Source: Bacillota bacterium (GTDB lineage Bacteria; Bacillota; Clostridia; Peptostreptococcales; Anaerovoracaceae). Taken from it: a stretch of 64,000 nucleotides of DNA. The notes under the pieces were generated by a model. The model did no database searches. It was not told where the DNA came from and saw only the letters and a list, made by a program, of their open reading frames with translations. The translations under genes and the position numbers were made by a program. Shown here piece after piece: positions 9,555 to 17,788 of this stretch; the first letter of the stretch is position 1, and the number at the start of each line of letters is the position of its first letter. The stretch is from positions 30,528 to 94,527 of the forward strand of contig JAFUCA010000009.1 of assembly GCA_017459895.1 (NCBI GenBank). The letters are read 5' to 3'.

Positions 9555-10495
9555 TTACCATGCCTCTTTTCTATGATACGCAGCTTGGCACTGCGGGCTC
9601 TCGGATTTGTTTCCAGTTCCTCTTCCCCGGCTGTGATCGGCTTTCCTGTTACCTTCCTGACATCCGCGGTCCTGCCGCAGACGCACATCGGAAGATCCTT
9701 CGGACAGGTGCAGGGATCCAGCCGCGCCGCGAATGCTTCCTTCACGATCCGGTCCTCCAGGGAGTGGAACGTGATGATGCAGAGCCTGCCTCCCGGCAGC
9801 AGCAGGTCGCAGTAGGTATCCACCGCTTCCCTCAGCTGCTCCAGCTCACTGTTGACTTCGATGCGAATCGCCTGAAAGGTGCGCTTCGCGGGATGGTGAC
9901 CTTCTCGTCTGGCGGAAGCCGGAACGGCGGCCTTGATCAGCTCCGTGAGCTCCCCCGTCGTCCGGATCGGTTCCTCCGCCCGCTGCCGGACGATGAAATC
10001 CGCGATTCTGGAAGCCCATCGTTCTTCCCCGTAGGTGCGGATGATCCAGGCCAGCTGATCCCGATCGTATCCGTTGACGACATCATACGCGCTGAAGTCG
10101 TCTTCCCGGTTCATTCTCATATCCAGCGGCGCATCGTGCATATAGGAGAATCCCCGTCCGGCATTGTCCAGCTGGAACGAAGATACACCGATATCCAGAA
10201 TCGCGCCGTCCAGTCCCTGAATCCGGTGTTCCTCCAGGACCTCCCGGATCCGGGTGTAGGTGCAGTGGGCGAAGACCTTGCGGCAGGGGTATTCTGCCAG
10301 ACGTTTCTCTGCCGCATCCAGCGCGTCCTGATCCCGGTCGATTCCCACGAGGGTCCCTTCCGGACCGATCCGCGAAGCGATGCCCGCTGCGTGGCCGCCG
10401 CCGCCCAGAGTTCCATCCGCATAGACGCCGCCTTCCCTGATTCGAAGGCCGTCCATGCACTCTTCAAACAGCACCGGCGTATGCTTAAAATCCAT
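9551..10495 (-). CDS. rsmH: 16S rRNA (cytosine-1402-N4)-methyltransferase RsmH
   Basis: A 314-residue SAM-dependent methyltransferase (old name MraW). It shows the start HTPVLFEECMDGL, the SAM loop DGTLGGGGHA, LDIGVSSFQLDNAGRGFS, and the C-terminal IITFHSLEDRIVKEAF and NPRARSAKLR motifs. The start at 10495 is chosen because GGAG lies 4 nt upstream and the conserved N-terminus begins here; it overlaps the end of mraZ by 11 bp. A start further upstream at 10564 would lie fully inside mraZ. Confidence 0.96.
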   Translation of the reverse strand: MDFKHTPVLFEECMDGLRIREGGVYADGTLGGGGHAAGIASRIGPEGTLVGIDRDQDALDAAEKRLAEYPCRKVFAHCTYTRIREVLEEHRIQGLDGAILDIGVSSFQLDNAGRGFSYMHDAPLDMRMNREDDFSAYDVVNGYDRDQLAWIIRTYGEERWASRIADFIVRQRAEEPIRTTGELTELIKAAVPASARREGHHPAKRTFQAIRIEVNSELEQLREAVDTYCDLLLPGGRLCIITFHSLEDRIVKEAFAARLDPCTCPKDLPMCVCGRTADVRKVTGKPITAGEEELETNPRARSAKLRIIEKRHGK

Positions 10496-10925
10496 AGATC
10501 TCCAGTCCTTCGGCTGCTTCACTGGCATCGAGCAGTTCTCCGGTCTCCGGATCCAGCTCCGCATCCCAGTTCTCCCTGCTCCAGACCTCGATCACCCGGT
10601 TGCTTCCCACGGTGATCAGTTCCTTCGTAATGCCGGCGTATTCCTTTAACTCCTGCGGAATCGTCAGCCGGCCCTGCTTGTCGATGTCGCATTCGGCCGC
10701 GGAGGAGAAGAAGTGCCTCTTCACCCGTCTGCCGGCCGGATTGCTTGTGGGCAGCTCGTCCAGCTTATCTACGAATTTCTCCCATTCTTCAATCGTGTAT
10801 ATGGTCAGACACTTGTCCAGCGCTTTCGCGATGATGCATCTGCCCCGGAGTTCTTCTCTGAATCTGGCAGGTACAATCAGCCGGTTCTTGCCGTCTATGG
10901 AATTGTTGTACTTGCCTACAAACAT
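10485..10925 (-). CDS. mraZ: Transcriptional regulator MraZ
   Basis: A 146-residue protein with two SpoVT/AbrB-like domains. Both carry the family signature: DGKNRLIVPARFRE near the N-terminus and DKQGRLTIPQELKEYA in the second half. MraZ binds repeated boxes in its own promoter and controls the dcw operon. The ATG at 10925 has AAAGGAG 5 nt upstream; an in-frame ATG five codons earlier overlaps that ribosome binding site and is disfavoured. It is the first gene of the cluster. Confidence 0.95.
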   Translation of the reverse strand: MFVGKYNNSIDGKNRLIVPARFREELRGRCIIAKALDKCLTIYTIEEWEKFVDKLDELPTSNPAGRRVKRHFFSSAAECDIDKQGRLTIPQELKEYAGITKELITVGSNRVIEVWSRENWDAELDPETGELLDASEAAEGLEIYGF

Positions 10926-10955
10926 AGAGACTCCTTTCATTCTGATATCAACACC

Positions 10956-10984
10956 ATTCTAATCCACTACCCTCCATTTGTCAA
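10956..10984 (-). promoter_or_regulatory. Sigma-A type promoter of the dcw operon
   Basis: On the minus strand a perfect -35 TTGACA (10979-10984) is separated by 17 bp from a -10 TAGAAT (10956-10961). It lies about 35 nt upstream of the mraZ start. The MraZ-type box array lies immediately upstream of the -35. Confidence 0.85.
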
Positions 10985-11029
10985 CCACTATCCTCCCCCG
11001 CTCCACCATTCTTTGACCACATCCTCCAC
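10985..11029 (-). promoter_or_regulatory. MraZ-type operator: phased GTGG boxes
   Basis: On the minus strand GTGG occurs at 11026-11029, 11017-11020, 11003-11006 and 10985-10988, with a weaker GGGA at 10994-10997. The steps are 9, 14, 9 and 9 nt. A 9-nt step (a 4-nt box plus 5 nt) is the spacing known for MraZ boxes in other bacteria. The array abuts the -35 of the mraZ promoter. Binding by this MraZ is inferred. Confidence 0.7.
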
Positions 11030-11113
11030 CGCTTCTCATCGCGTCCGGTCTCTGTGAAACATATAAATCGGTACGAAAATTCATCAAAAAATCCCCTCAA
11101 ACATTGAAAACAC

Positions 11114-11142
11114 TTGAATGAAGGGGTTTTGCGGTGTATGAT
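11114..11142 (+). promoter_or_regulatory. Promoter of the lipoprotein-lgt pair
   Basis: TTGAAT (11114-11119), a 17-bp spacer and TATGAT (11137-11142) lie 46 nt before the lipoprotein start. No terminator is visible between the lipoprotein gene and lgt, so both may use it. Confidence 0.65.
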
Positions 11143-11188
11143 AGGAGCGTATACTATAGCTCAGTGCGTTCGGTATGGAGGAGCACCC

Positions 11189-11671
11189 ATGAAACGTTTG
11201 GGAACACTACTGTTGATCATCTTTGTTTTTTGCACCATGCTTACCCTTGCGGGCTGCTCAACAAAGGACAGCGACCAGGATTTTGACGGCGAATACGATA
11301 TCGATGCCCTGCAGACGGAGTACGTCGATCAGCTGATGCGGGACGGCGCCGAAACCATCATCGGCACGGTGGAGATCACCGGTTCCGAGAACAACTATAC
11401 GGTCACGGTTCAGGAGAAGAAGATCGTCGTCAATGAGAATTACGACGATGGATATTATATTGCCGACCGGAACATGGCCAATTCCTATCCTCTGGGCAGC
11501 GACCAGGGTATCGTCGCCATGGAGGACGGCACCCCCGCGGTCTGCACCACTGAGGATTTCATCAAGAACCATTCCGGGGACAGCGAATCTCTCTACACGG
11601 TCTATCTGATCGGAGATGTGGTTGAACTGATTCTGCCGCTGGATCCGCAGACGGTAGCCGGAGTCAAATAA
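11189..11671 (+). CDS. Small secreted lipoprotein of unknown function
   Basis: A 160-residue protein with a lipoprotein signal (MKRLGTLLLIIFVFCTMLTLAGC): the lipobox LAGC places the lipidated cysteine at about residue 23. The mature part is acidic (DSDQDFDGEYDIDALQ) and has no motif I recognise. The start at 11189 has GGAGGAG 7 nt upstream. It sits 13 nt before lgt, the enzyme that would lipidate it, which may be chance or a shared transcript. Confidence 0.8.
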   Translation: MKRLGTLLLIIFVFCTMLTLAGCSTKDSDQDFDGEYDIDALQTEYVDQLMRDGAETIIGTVEITGSENNYTVTVQEKKIVVNENYDDGYYIADRNMANSYPLGSDQGIVAMEDGTPAVCTTEDFIKNHSGDSESLYTVYLIGDVVELILPLDPQTVAGVK

Positions 11672-11684
11672 TCCGGAGGTTTCT

Positions 11685-12488
11685 ATGCCCGTTCCAGATC
11701 CCGTTGCTTTCACTGTATTTCATATCGATATCATGTGGTACGCGATCCTGATCTCCTGCGGGATCATTCTTGCTACCGTCATCTGCTGCATCCGTTCCCC
11801 GAAGCACGGTCTGACCTCGGATCAGATCCTGAACTTCGTGATCATCTGCATTCCCGCCGGGATCATCGGCGCACGCCTCTACTACGTTCTGTTTCACTGG
11901 GACTGGTATGCGGGAGATTTCTTTCAGATCATCAACATCCGGGCCGGCGGCCTGGCCATTCACGGCGGACTCATCGCGGGCCTTGGCACCGCCGCGCTTC
12001 TCTGTTACTTCTGGCATGTCCGGCCTCTGAATCTTCTGGATCTGGCCGCTCCCTCCATTGCTCTCGCCCAGTCCATCGGCCGCTGGGGCAATTATTTCAA
12101 TTCGGAAGCCCACGGCGGCCCTACGGATCTTCCCTGGGCGATCACCGCGGACGGTCAGTCCGTCCATCCCACGTTTCTCTACGAGTCCATCTGGTGTTTC
12201 CTGCTGTTTCTGTTTCTGCTGTGGCTGGACCGGCATGCAAAGGCTGGCGCGCCTTCCGGTCAAAATGCGCGCAAAAAAAAGCAGGCCGCAGATCCCCGCC
12301 CCGGTTTTGAGGGCCGGATCATCCTGACCTACGGAATGCTCTATTCTCTGGAACGCTTCTTCGTGGAAGCCCTGCGCACCGACAGCCTGATGATCGGCCC
12401 CTTCAAACAGGCCCAGGTCATCAGCCTGGTCATCTTTCTTGTGTGCGCCGCCTGCTACCTCGCGCTGCGCCGGCGTCTTACACGTTGA
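11685..12488 (+). CDS. lgt: Prolipoprotein diacylglyceryl transferase Lgt
   Basis: A 267-residue polytopic membrane enzyme that transfers diacylglycerol from phosphatidylglycerol to lipobox cysteines. The family signature GRWGNYFNSEAHG is present, along with the IRAGGLAIHGGLIAG loop and the C-terminal GMLYSLERFFVEALRTDSL motif. GGAGG lies 5 nt before the ATG. Between the last two membrane helices there is a basic insert (RHAKAGAPSGQNARKKKQA) that contains one copy of the interspersed 12-mer TGCAAAGGCTGG. The 3' end overlaps the convergent ychF by 11 bp. Confidence 0.95.
   Translation: MPVPDPVAFTVFHIDIMWYAILISCGIILATVICCIRSPKHGLTSDQILNFVIICIPAGIIGARLYYVLFHWDWYAGDFFQIINIRAGGLAIHGGLIAGLGTAALLCYFWHVRPLNLLDLAAPSIALAQSIGRWGNYFNSEAHGGPTDLPWAITADGQSVHPTFLYESIWCFLLFLFLLWLDRHAKAGAPSGQNARKKKQAADPRPGFEGRIILTYGMLYSLERFFVEALRTDSLMIGPFKQAQVISLVIFLVCAACYLALRRRLTR
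12236..12247 (+). repeat. Interspersed 12-mer TGCAAAGGCTGG (copy 1)
   Basis: Exact copy inside the variable basic insert of lgt, read there as AKAG. See the finding on the 12-mer family. Confidence 0.7.
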
Positions 12489-13569
12489 ACAGGAAGTGAC
12501 AGATGTCCCCGTCCTTGACCTCATAATCCTTACCCTCGGAGCGCAGCCATCCGTGCTCCTTGGCGGTGGACAGTTTCCCGCCGGCTTCCATCAGCTTATC
12601 GTAGGCGATGGTCTCGGAACGGATGAAGCCCTTCTCGAAATCGGTATGGATCTTGCCGGCAGCCTGAGGTGCCAGGGTGCCCCGCTTGATGGTCCAGGCC
12701 CGGGTCTCATCCTCGCCGGTGGTGATAAAGGAGATCAGGTCCAGCAGCGCATACGAAGATTTGATCAGCTTTTCCAGACCGGCCTCCTCGATGCCCAGCT
12801 CCTCCAGGAACATTTCCCGTTCGTCATCCTCCAGCTCCGACAGCTCCGCTTCTACCTTCGCGCAGATGACCACCACCTGGGAGCCTTCCGCCTCGGCGTA
12901 CTCCCGGACCGCCTGCACGTACTCGTTATCCTCACCGGCCGCGTCCTCCTCGGAGACGTTGGCCGCGTAGATCACGGGCTTATAGCTCAGCAGGTCCAGA
13001 CTTTTCACGAAAGCCGCTTCCTCATCCTCCAGCTCCATTGCCCGGGCAGAGGTCCCGTCCTCGATGAAGGCCGCTACCCGCTGCAGCAGATCCAGCTCCT
13101 TCTGCAGGGACTTGTCGCCCTTGAGGTTCTTCTGGGTCTTCTGGATGCGGCGCTCCAGCACCTCCATATCGGAGAGGATCAGTTCCATGTTGATGGTCTC
13201 GATATCGGAGATCGGATCGATCCTGCCGTCCACATGCACCACATTGCCGTCCTCGAAGCAGCGCACCACGTGCACGATGGCCTCCACCTCCCGGATGTGC
13301 CCCAGGAACTTGTTGCCCAGGCCCTCACCCTTGCTGGCGCCCTTGACCAGTCCCGCGATGTCGCAGAACTCGATGGTGGTGTAGATGGTCTTCTTAGAGT
13401 TATATATTTCGGAGAGCTTCGTCACCCGTTCGTCCGGTACGGTCACCACGCCCACGTTGGGCTCGATGGTGCAGAAGGGGTAATTCGCCGCCTCCGCTCC
13501 GGCCTTGGTGATGGCGTTGAACAGCGTGCTTTTGCCGACATTCGGCAGTCCTACAATTCCGAGTTTCAT
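12478..13569 (-). CDS. ychF: Redox-regulated ATPase YchF (Obg family)
   Basis: A 363-residue TRAFAC-class P-loop protein. The P-loop GLPNVGKST is at residues 6-14, the switch region has DIAGLVKGASKGEGLGNKFL, and NMELILSDMEVLERR precedes the coiled coil. The C-terminal TGS-like domain carries FITTGEDETRAWTI and ends in DGDICHFLFNV. YchF prefers ATP over GTP and associates with ribosomes. AAAGGAG lies about 12 nt before the ATG. Confidence 0.96.
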   Translation of the reverse strand: MKLGIVGLPNVGKSTLFNAITKAGAEAANYPFCTIEPNVGVVTVPDERVTKLSEIYNSKKTIYTTIEFCDIAGLVKGASKGEGLGNKFLGHIREVEAIVHVVRCFEDGNVVHVDGRIDPISDIETINMELILSDMEVLERRIQKTQKNLKGDKSLQKELDLLQRVAAFIEDGTSARAMELEDEEAAFVKSLDLLSYKPVIYAANVSEEDAAGEDNEYVQAVREYAEAEGSQVVVICAKVEAELSELEDDEREMFLEELGIEEAGLEKLIKSSYALLDLISFITTGEDETRAWTIKRGTLAPQAAGKIHTDFEKGFIRSETIAYDKLMEAGGKLSTAKEHGWLRSEGKDYEVKDGDICHFLFNV

Positions 13570-13664
13570 ATATCTTCACATCTCCTTTGATCTTGATATC
13601 GTCTGCTCGATTTATTGTACTTGATTCGCCCGCTAAAATCAATGCTTTGAAATCATGTGCCGCA

Positions 13665-14879
13665 TCATGCCCGGCGCAGGGTAAACCGGAAAGAAGTGCC
13701 CTCTTCCGGGGTGCTCTGTGCGGTGAGCTGCTCTCCCATCTGCTGCACGATCTCCCAGGCGATGGACAGCCCCAGTCCGCTGCCGGAGATGGAACCCCCG
13801 TTTTTCCCCCGGTAAAAGCGCTCGAAAATGAATGGCATATCCTCCGGATCGATCCCCGGTCCGCTGTTGCTGACGCAGACCGCATAAGACCGCTTCTCCC
13901 GCTTCACTGCGACATGGATGCTCCCGCCTTCCGCGTCGGTGTATTTCACCGCATTGTCCAGCAGGATCCCCAGCACCTGCAGAACCCGCTCCGGGTTAGC
14001 CCTGACCGTCAGCGGGCCGTCCGGCAATTTCGTCTCCAGAGAAATTCCCAGATCCTCGCACTGAGGCACGATGCCGGACAGGGCATCCTCCATCAGATCC
14101 CGCAGCTCCACCGGGCGGCTGGTGAAATCTCTTCGATGATCCTGAATCCGCGACAGCTCAATTATGTCCTGCACCGAATGCTGCAGCCGCCTGGCCTCCC
14201 GGTCGATGATGCCGTAGCAGCGGGCCAGCTCCGCCTCGTCCCGCACATATCCTTCGCTGAGGGTTTCCGTGATCACCTGAATCGAGGCAATGGGGGATTT
14301 CAGCTCATGGCTGACATTGGCAACGTACCGCTCGTAGATCTCCGCCACCCGGCGGTTCATGCGGCGCATCTGCAGCATATAGCCGAGAATAAACAGGATC
14401 GCCAGCCCGTAGACCGCGAGAAATTGAAGGAGTATGGATCCGGTGTAACGGATGGATCGGATCAGGACAATGGACGTCGACTCTCCCCCGGGACCGCGGG
14501 TGTTCACCCGTGCAAAGGCTGTGAGGGACAGCGGCCGGAAATACGGGTGAAGCGTATACCACTCCGTGCGACTGGGATGCTTCAAAAAAAGCTTCCGTGC
14601 CACCGCCCGGTGGGCCTGGGGATGATTCGGAATCTCATAATAGGTAAGTTCCTGCTTTTCGCCCTCCCGGAAGATCATAATGCTGGTATGGATGAATCCG
14701 TCGGTTTGAACGGTTCCCGTCTTTGCGTATTCCTCTGCCGCCTGTCGCGCCGTCTCCAGAAGATCCTTCTGGAGCCCGTACTGGCCCACGTAGACCGTAA
14801 GGCTGCCCAGCAGGAACAGTGCGGCGCAGAGAATAATGAAGACCACCGGCATTCGCCCTCCTGTGTTCGGCTTCCTCAT
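13665..14879 (-). CDS. Membrane sensor histidine kinase
   Basis: A 404-residue kinase with TM1 at about 11-31, an extracellular sensor of about 115 residues, TM2 at about 147-168, then HisKA with the phosphoacceptor H191 (VANVSHELKSP) and an HATPase domain (DNAVKYTD, GPGIDPEDMPFIFERF, GSGLGLSIAWEIV). The start at 14879 overlaps the response regulator stop (ATGA). The architecture resembles PhoR/ResE-type kinases. The signal is unknown. Confidence 0.93.
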   Translation of the reverse strand: MRKPNTGGRMPVVFIILCAALFLLGSLTVYVGQYGLQKDLLETARQAAEEYAKTGTVQTDGFIHTSIMIFREGEKQELTYYEIPNHPQAHRAVARKLFLKHPSRTEWYTLHPYFRPLSLTAFARVNTRGPGGESTSIVLIRSIRYTGSILLQFLAVYGLAILFILGYMLQMRRMNRRVAEIYERYVANVSHELKSPIASIQVITETLSEGYVRDEAELARCYGIIDREARRLQHSVQDIIELSRIQDHRRDFTSRPVELRDLMEDALSGIVPQCEDLGISLETKLPDGPLTVRANPERVLQVLGILLDNAVKYTDAEGGSIHVAVKREKRSYAVCVSNSGPGIDPEDMPFIFERFYRGKNGGSISGSGLGLSIAWEIVQQMGEQLTAQSTPEEGTSFRFTLRRA

Positions 14880-15568
14880 TCGGCCCTCCCCAGGCGGTAT
14901 CCCACGCCATAGACGGACTGGAGCGCGAAATGCATGCCTTCCTTCGGCAGCTTGCGGCGGATCCGCTTGACCGCGGCGTCCACTGCGCGGGTATCTCCAT
15001 AATAGTCGTATCCCCACACATTGTGCAGGATCTGTTCCCGGTTCAGCACCTTCCCTGCATTGCGGGCCATGTACGCCAGCAGCGCCGTCTCCTTCGCCGT
15101 CATCTCCAGGCTTTGGGCCCCGACGTACACCTCGATCTTCTCCGGATAGATCCGCAGCTCCTCGAAACGCAGACACTCCTCCTCCGTCTTCGCGGCGCCT
15201 TCCGATCGAAGCAGCAGGTTCCGGATCCGAAGGGTCACCTCTCTTGCGGAAAAGGGCTTCGTGACGTAATCATCGGCTCCCAGTTCCAGCCCCAGCACCC
15301 GATCTATCTCCTCTCCCTTTGCGCTGAGAAACACAATCGGAATCTGGCTGCTCTTGCGGATCTCCCTGCACAGCTGGGTGCCGCTGCCGTCCGGAAGCAT
15401 GATGTCCAGCAGGATCAGATCCACGGGATGGCTCTGCCATATCGCCATCATCTCCGCCCCGGTGAAAGCAGACAGGACTTTCATTCCCTCGGCTCCCAGG
15501 AAGTGGTGCAGGCTCTCGTGAACGGCGATGGAATCGTCGCATATCAAAATGGTTTTTTGCTTTGTCAT
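14876..15568 (-). CDS. OmpR/PhoB-family response regulator
   Basis: A 230-residue regulator with a receiver domain (acidic pair D11/D12, phosphoacceptor D55 in LLDIMLPD, K104 in YVTKPFS) and a C-terminal winged helix (LNREQILHNVWGYDYYGDTRAVDAAVKRIRRKL). It is the first gene of the pair with the kinase. Its promoter region contains a palindrome, and similar half-sites precede the divergent secreted protein gene, so it probably controls both directions. Confidence 0.94.
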   Translation of the reverse strand: MTKQKTILICDDSIAVHESLHHFLGAEGMKVLSAFTGAEMMAIWQSHPVDLILLDIMLPDGSGTQLCREIRKSSQIPIVFLSAKGEEIDRVLGLELGADDYVTKPFSAREVTLRIRNLLLRSEGAAKTEEECLRFEELRIYPEKIEVYVGAQSLEMTAKETALLAYMARNAGKVLNREQILHNVWGYDYYGDTRAVDAAVKRIRRKLPKEGMHFALQSVYGVGYRLGRAE

Positions 15569-15593
15569 GTGGGTCAGGCCCCCGTCTCCCGTT

Positions 15594-15611
15594 AGTTAAG
15601 TATATTTAACT
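15594..15611. promoter_or_regulatory. Palindromic operator at the response regulator promoter
   Basis: AGTTAA (15594-15599) and TTAACT (15606-15611) form perfect 6-bp arms around 6 bp. On the minus strand a -10 like TATACT lies inside the palindrome, which points to autoregulation. Confidence 0.55.
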
Positions 15612-15649
15612 CTAACTTTCAATCCTTCCATTTGTCAAGAAAAAACATA

Positions 15650-15715
15650 TTTCTGTCCCGTTTTTGTCATATTTTTGCCGTATTTCGAACGTATAATTTA
15701 GTTCAATCTAACTAA
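15650..15715 (+). promoter_or_regulatory. Promoter with 11-bp phased repeats and palindrome before the secreted protein gene
   Basis: Four T-rich 11-bp units run head to tail at 15650-15660, 15661-15671, 15672-15682 and 15683-15693; the first two contain TGTC 11 bp apart (15654 and 15665), which is the spacing OmpR/PhoB regulators use. A -10 TATAAT lies at 15692-15697 with no good -35, as expected for an activated promoter. TTAGTT (15698-15703) and AACTAA (15710-15715) form a palindrome over the start region. AAAGGAGG is at 15719-15726. Confidence 0.55.
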
Positions 15716-15737
15716 CTCAAAAGGAGGTATACCATTT

Positions 15738-17699
15738 ATGTCCCTACGAAAATTGCAGCATAAGTTCATCGCTGTCCTTCTGGCGGTCGCGCTGGCGATC
15801 ACCATGATCCCCTCCCTGTCCTTCGCGGCGGAGGGAGACAGCGGTGATTCCATGAAGTACGTATCTATGAACGTCCCCTACAGAGACTTCTACGCGCCCT
15901 ATAACCTGACGGACGCGGCCATCTGGGAGGTTGCTCCCGGAATCGACGCGGTCAGCACCGCAACCACGACGAAGTTCATGGGAACCACCGGCCTGGCCAA
16001 CGGCACCTGGAACGACGGCAGCTACATCCGCGGCGTGAAGATCCCCGTAGCGGTTTCGGAAGCAGACTATGCGAAACTGACTGCCGGTCTCACCGAGAAC
16101 GATCCCTATTACTTCACGGATCTGGCAGAATCTCCGTCTTACTACAGTACCCTGCAGATCGGGGATGGAAGCTATCAGTTCTCCGCAATTCAGAAATCTC
16201 AGATCAACACTACTTACCTGGGACTGGGCGATCTGGACGACGATGACAACAGCGTGTTTGTTCCAGGTGCGGTAGATCTGGACGACGGCTACGGCGACTA
16301 CCAGCTGACCATCAAGGGCATCAGCAATACAGACCGTACCATTCAGACAGACGCAGATACCTATGAGGTCTGCACCATTTATGGCGCGATCCTTAACACG
16401 GCAGACGGCACCTACGGAATGACCGCACTGGAAAACCTCTGGTTCGGAAGCAGACGGCCCAACGTGGAGATCGCCTGGTCCGTTCCGGGGGGTCAGAATC
16501 TCAAAAGAGGCCACGGCAAGGGTGACGTATACTACCAGTTCAAAGATCTGAACGGAGCAACGCTGACCGGCGTTACACTGATCACGAATCTGGGCGTCAT
16601 TGATATCAATCAGGAAGTGCAGTGTGCGAAATACTACGATGGAGATCTGAGCAATCTGTCCCTCTCCATCAGCAGTGACGCTGCGGTTCTGAATGTCAGC
16701 GGCATCCCTGCGGAGCTGAAGGATGTCACCGTTACAGTTGATAATCTGGGCGGCGGCGCGGTCGAAAGCGATCAGGTCGCTCTGAAACGCAAGCCCAGCG
16801 ACGGTGTAAGCTATACCGTTACCATCAGCAGCAGCAACTATCCGGACATCACGCGTACGGTCTCTACCCCCATCTCCCAGAGCCAGAAGGAGGAACTGAA
16901 GGCGCTGACCACCAAGGCGCAGGCGACCTCCGGCTATGACACCAATGCGGATCTGAAGGAGCACGTTCAGGAAGCCGTCGAACTGCTGAATACCGCAGAC
17001 GCGACCTCCTACGAAGCCGCGACACTGATTGGTGAGCTGCAGGAAAAGATCAAGAAAACCTATCCGGTCCTGAACCTCAGCGCTGCGCTGAACGGCTCCG
17101 TCCTGTCCCTCACGCTCTCTGACGGCGTGAAGTTTACCGATCTGGTGAACCCCACCTATACTCTGAGCATCCCCGAGGGAAGAAGAAGCACCGTCTTCGC
17201 CTCCGGAGCGTTGACCGGACTGGCTACGACCCTTGCGGCAGCTCCCGAGATCGGAACGGAGTATACCCTGAGCATCGTGACCGATAACTATCAGGACTTC
17301 TCTGGTACTGTTGTAGCGCAGGAAGAAGCGAAGCAGGAAGAAGTGAAGCAGGAAGAAGTGAAGCAGGAAGCGGGGAAACAGGAAGCGGTAAAACAGAAGG
17401 CGGCAAATCCTATGACGGTCAAGACCGTCGCCAAGACCCTGAAGGCGAAGAAACTGAAGAAAAAGGCCCAGAGCTTTAAGGCTCTGACGGTCTCCAAGGC
17501 TCAGGGGAAGGTCACTTACACCGCAAAGGCTGTCAATGCCAAGTCAAAGAAAGCCCTGAAATTCAGCAAGGGCAAGATCACGGTCAAGAAGGGAACGAAG
17601 AAGGGCACCTACAAGATCAAGGTCACGGTGAAAGCCGCCGGAAGCAATAATTATAAGGCCGCTTCCATCGCCAAGACCATCACCGTGAAGGTGAAATAA
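15738..17699 (+). CDS. Secreted surface protein, Tp47-like N-terminal region
   Basis: A 653-residue exported protein with a signal peptide ending near LSFAAEG (about residue 31). The region MNVPYRDFYAPYN to DAVSTATTTKF resembles clostridial proteins annotated with penicillin-binding Tp47 domains; this is remembered similarity, not a search result. A central part shows DUF-like beta structure, followed by a low-complexity linker of EEVKQ repeats (about 530-555) and a Lys-rich C-terminal beta domain (FSKGKITVKKGTKKGTYKIKV) common in clostridial surface proteins. There is no LPXTG motif. The gene is divergent from the two-component system. Confidence 0.75.
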   Translation: MSLRKLQHKFIAVLLAVALAITMIPSLSFAAEGDSGDSMKYVSMNVPYRDFYAPYNLTDAAIWEVAPGIDAVSTATTTKFMGTTGLANGTWNDGSYIRGVKIPVAVSEADYAKLTAGLTENDPYYFTDLAESPSYYSTLQIGDGSYQFSAIQKSQINTTYLGLGDLDDDDNSVFVPGAVDLDDGYGDYQLTIKGISNTDRTIQTDADTYEVCTIYGAILNTADGTYGMTALENLWFGSRRPNVEIAWSVPGGQNLKRGHGKGDVYYQFKDLNGATLTGVTLITNLGVIDINQEVQCAKYYDGDLSNLSLSISSDAAVLNVSGIPAELKDVTVTVDNLGGGAVESDQVALKRKPSDGVSYTVTISSSNYPDITRTVSTPISQSQKEELKALTTKAQATSGYDTNADLKEHVQEAVELLNTADATSYEAATLIGELQEKIKKTYPVLNLSAALNGSVLSLTLSDGVKFTDLVNPTYTLSIPEGRRSTVFASGALTGLATTLAAAPEIGTEYTLSIVTDNYQDFSGTVVAQEEAKQEEVKQEEVKQEAGKQEAVKQKAANPMTVKTVAKTLKAKKLKKKAQSFKALTVSKAQGKVTYTAKAVNAKSKKALKFSKGKITVKKGTKKGTYKIKVTVKAAGSNNYKAASIAKTITVKVK

Positions 17700-17736
17700 G
17701 CAAGGGAATCTCTTATCAACATCATTCCATTAAAAC

Positions 17737-17771
17737 GACAAAGCCGCAGGAAACGCTTCTGCGGCTTTGTC
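17737..17771. terminator. Bidirectional terminator
   Basis: A perfect 13-bp stem (GACAAAGCCGCAG at 17737-17749 and CTGCGGCTTTGTC at 17759-17771) with a 9-nt loop. A-rich sequence precedes it and T-rich sequence follows it, between convergent genes. Confidence 0.9.
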
Positions 17772-17788
17772 ATTTTATCACCCTGTCG

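Noticed and set aside
13665-15176. 503-residue histidine kinase
   Set aside because: The extra N-terminus is a shadow of the response regulator. The ATG at 14879 overlaps its stop.
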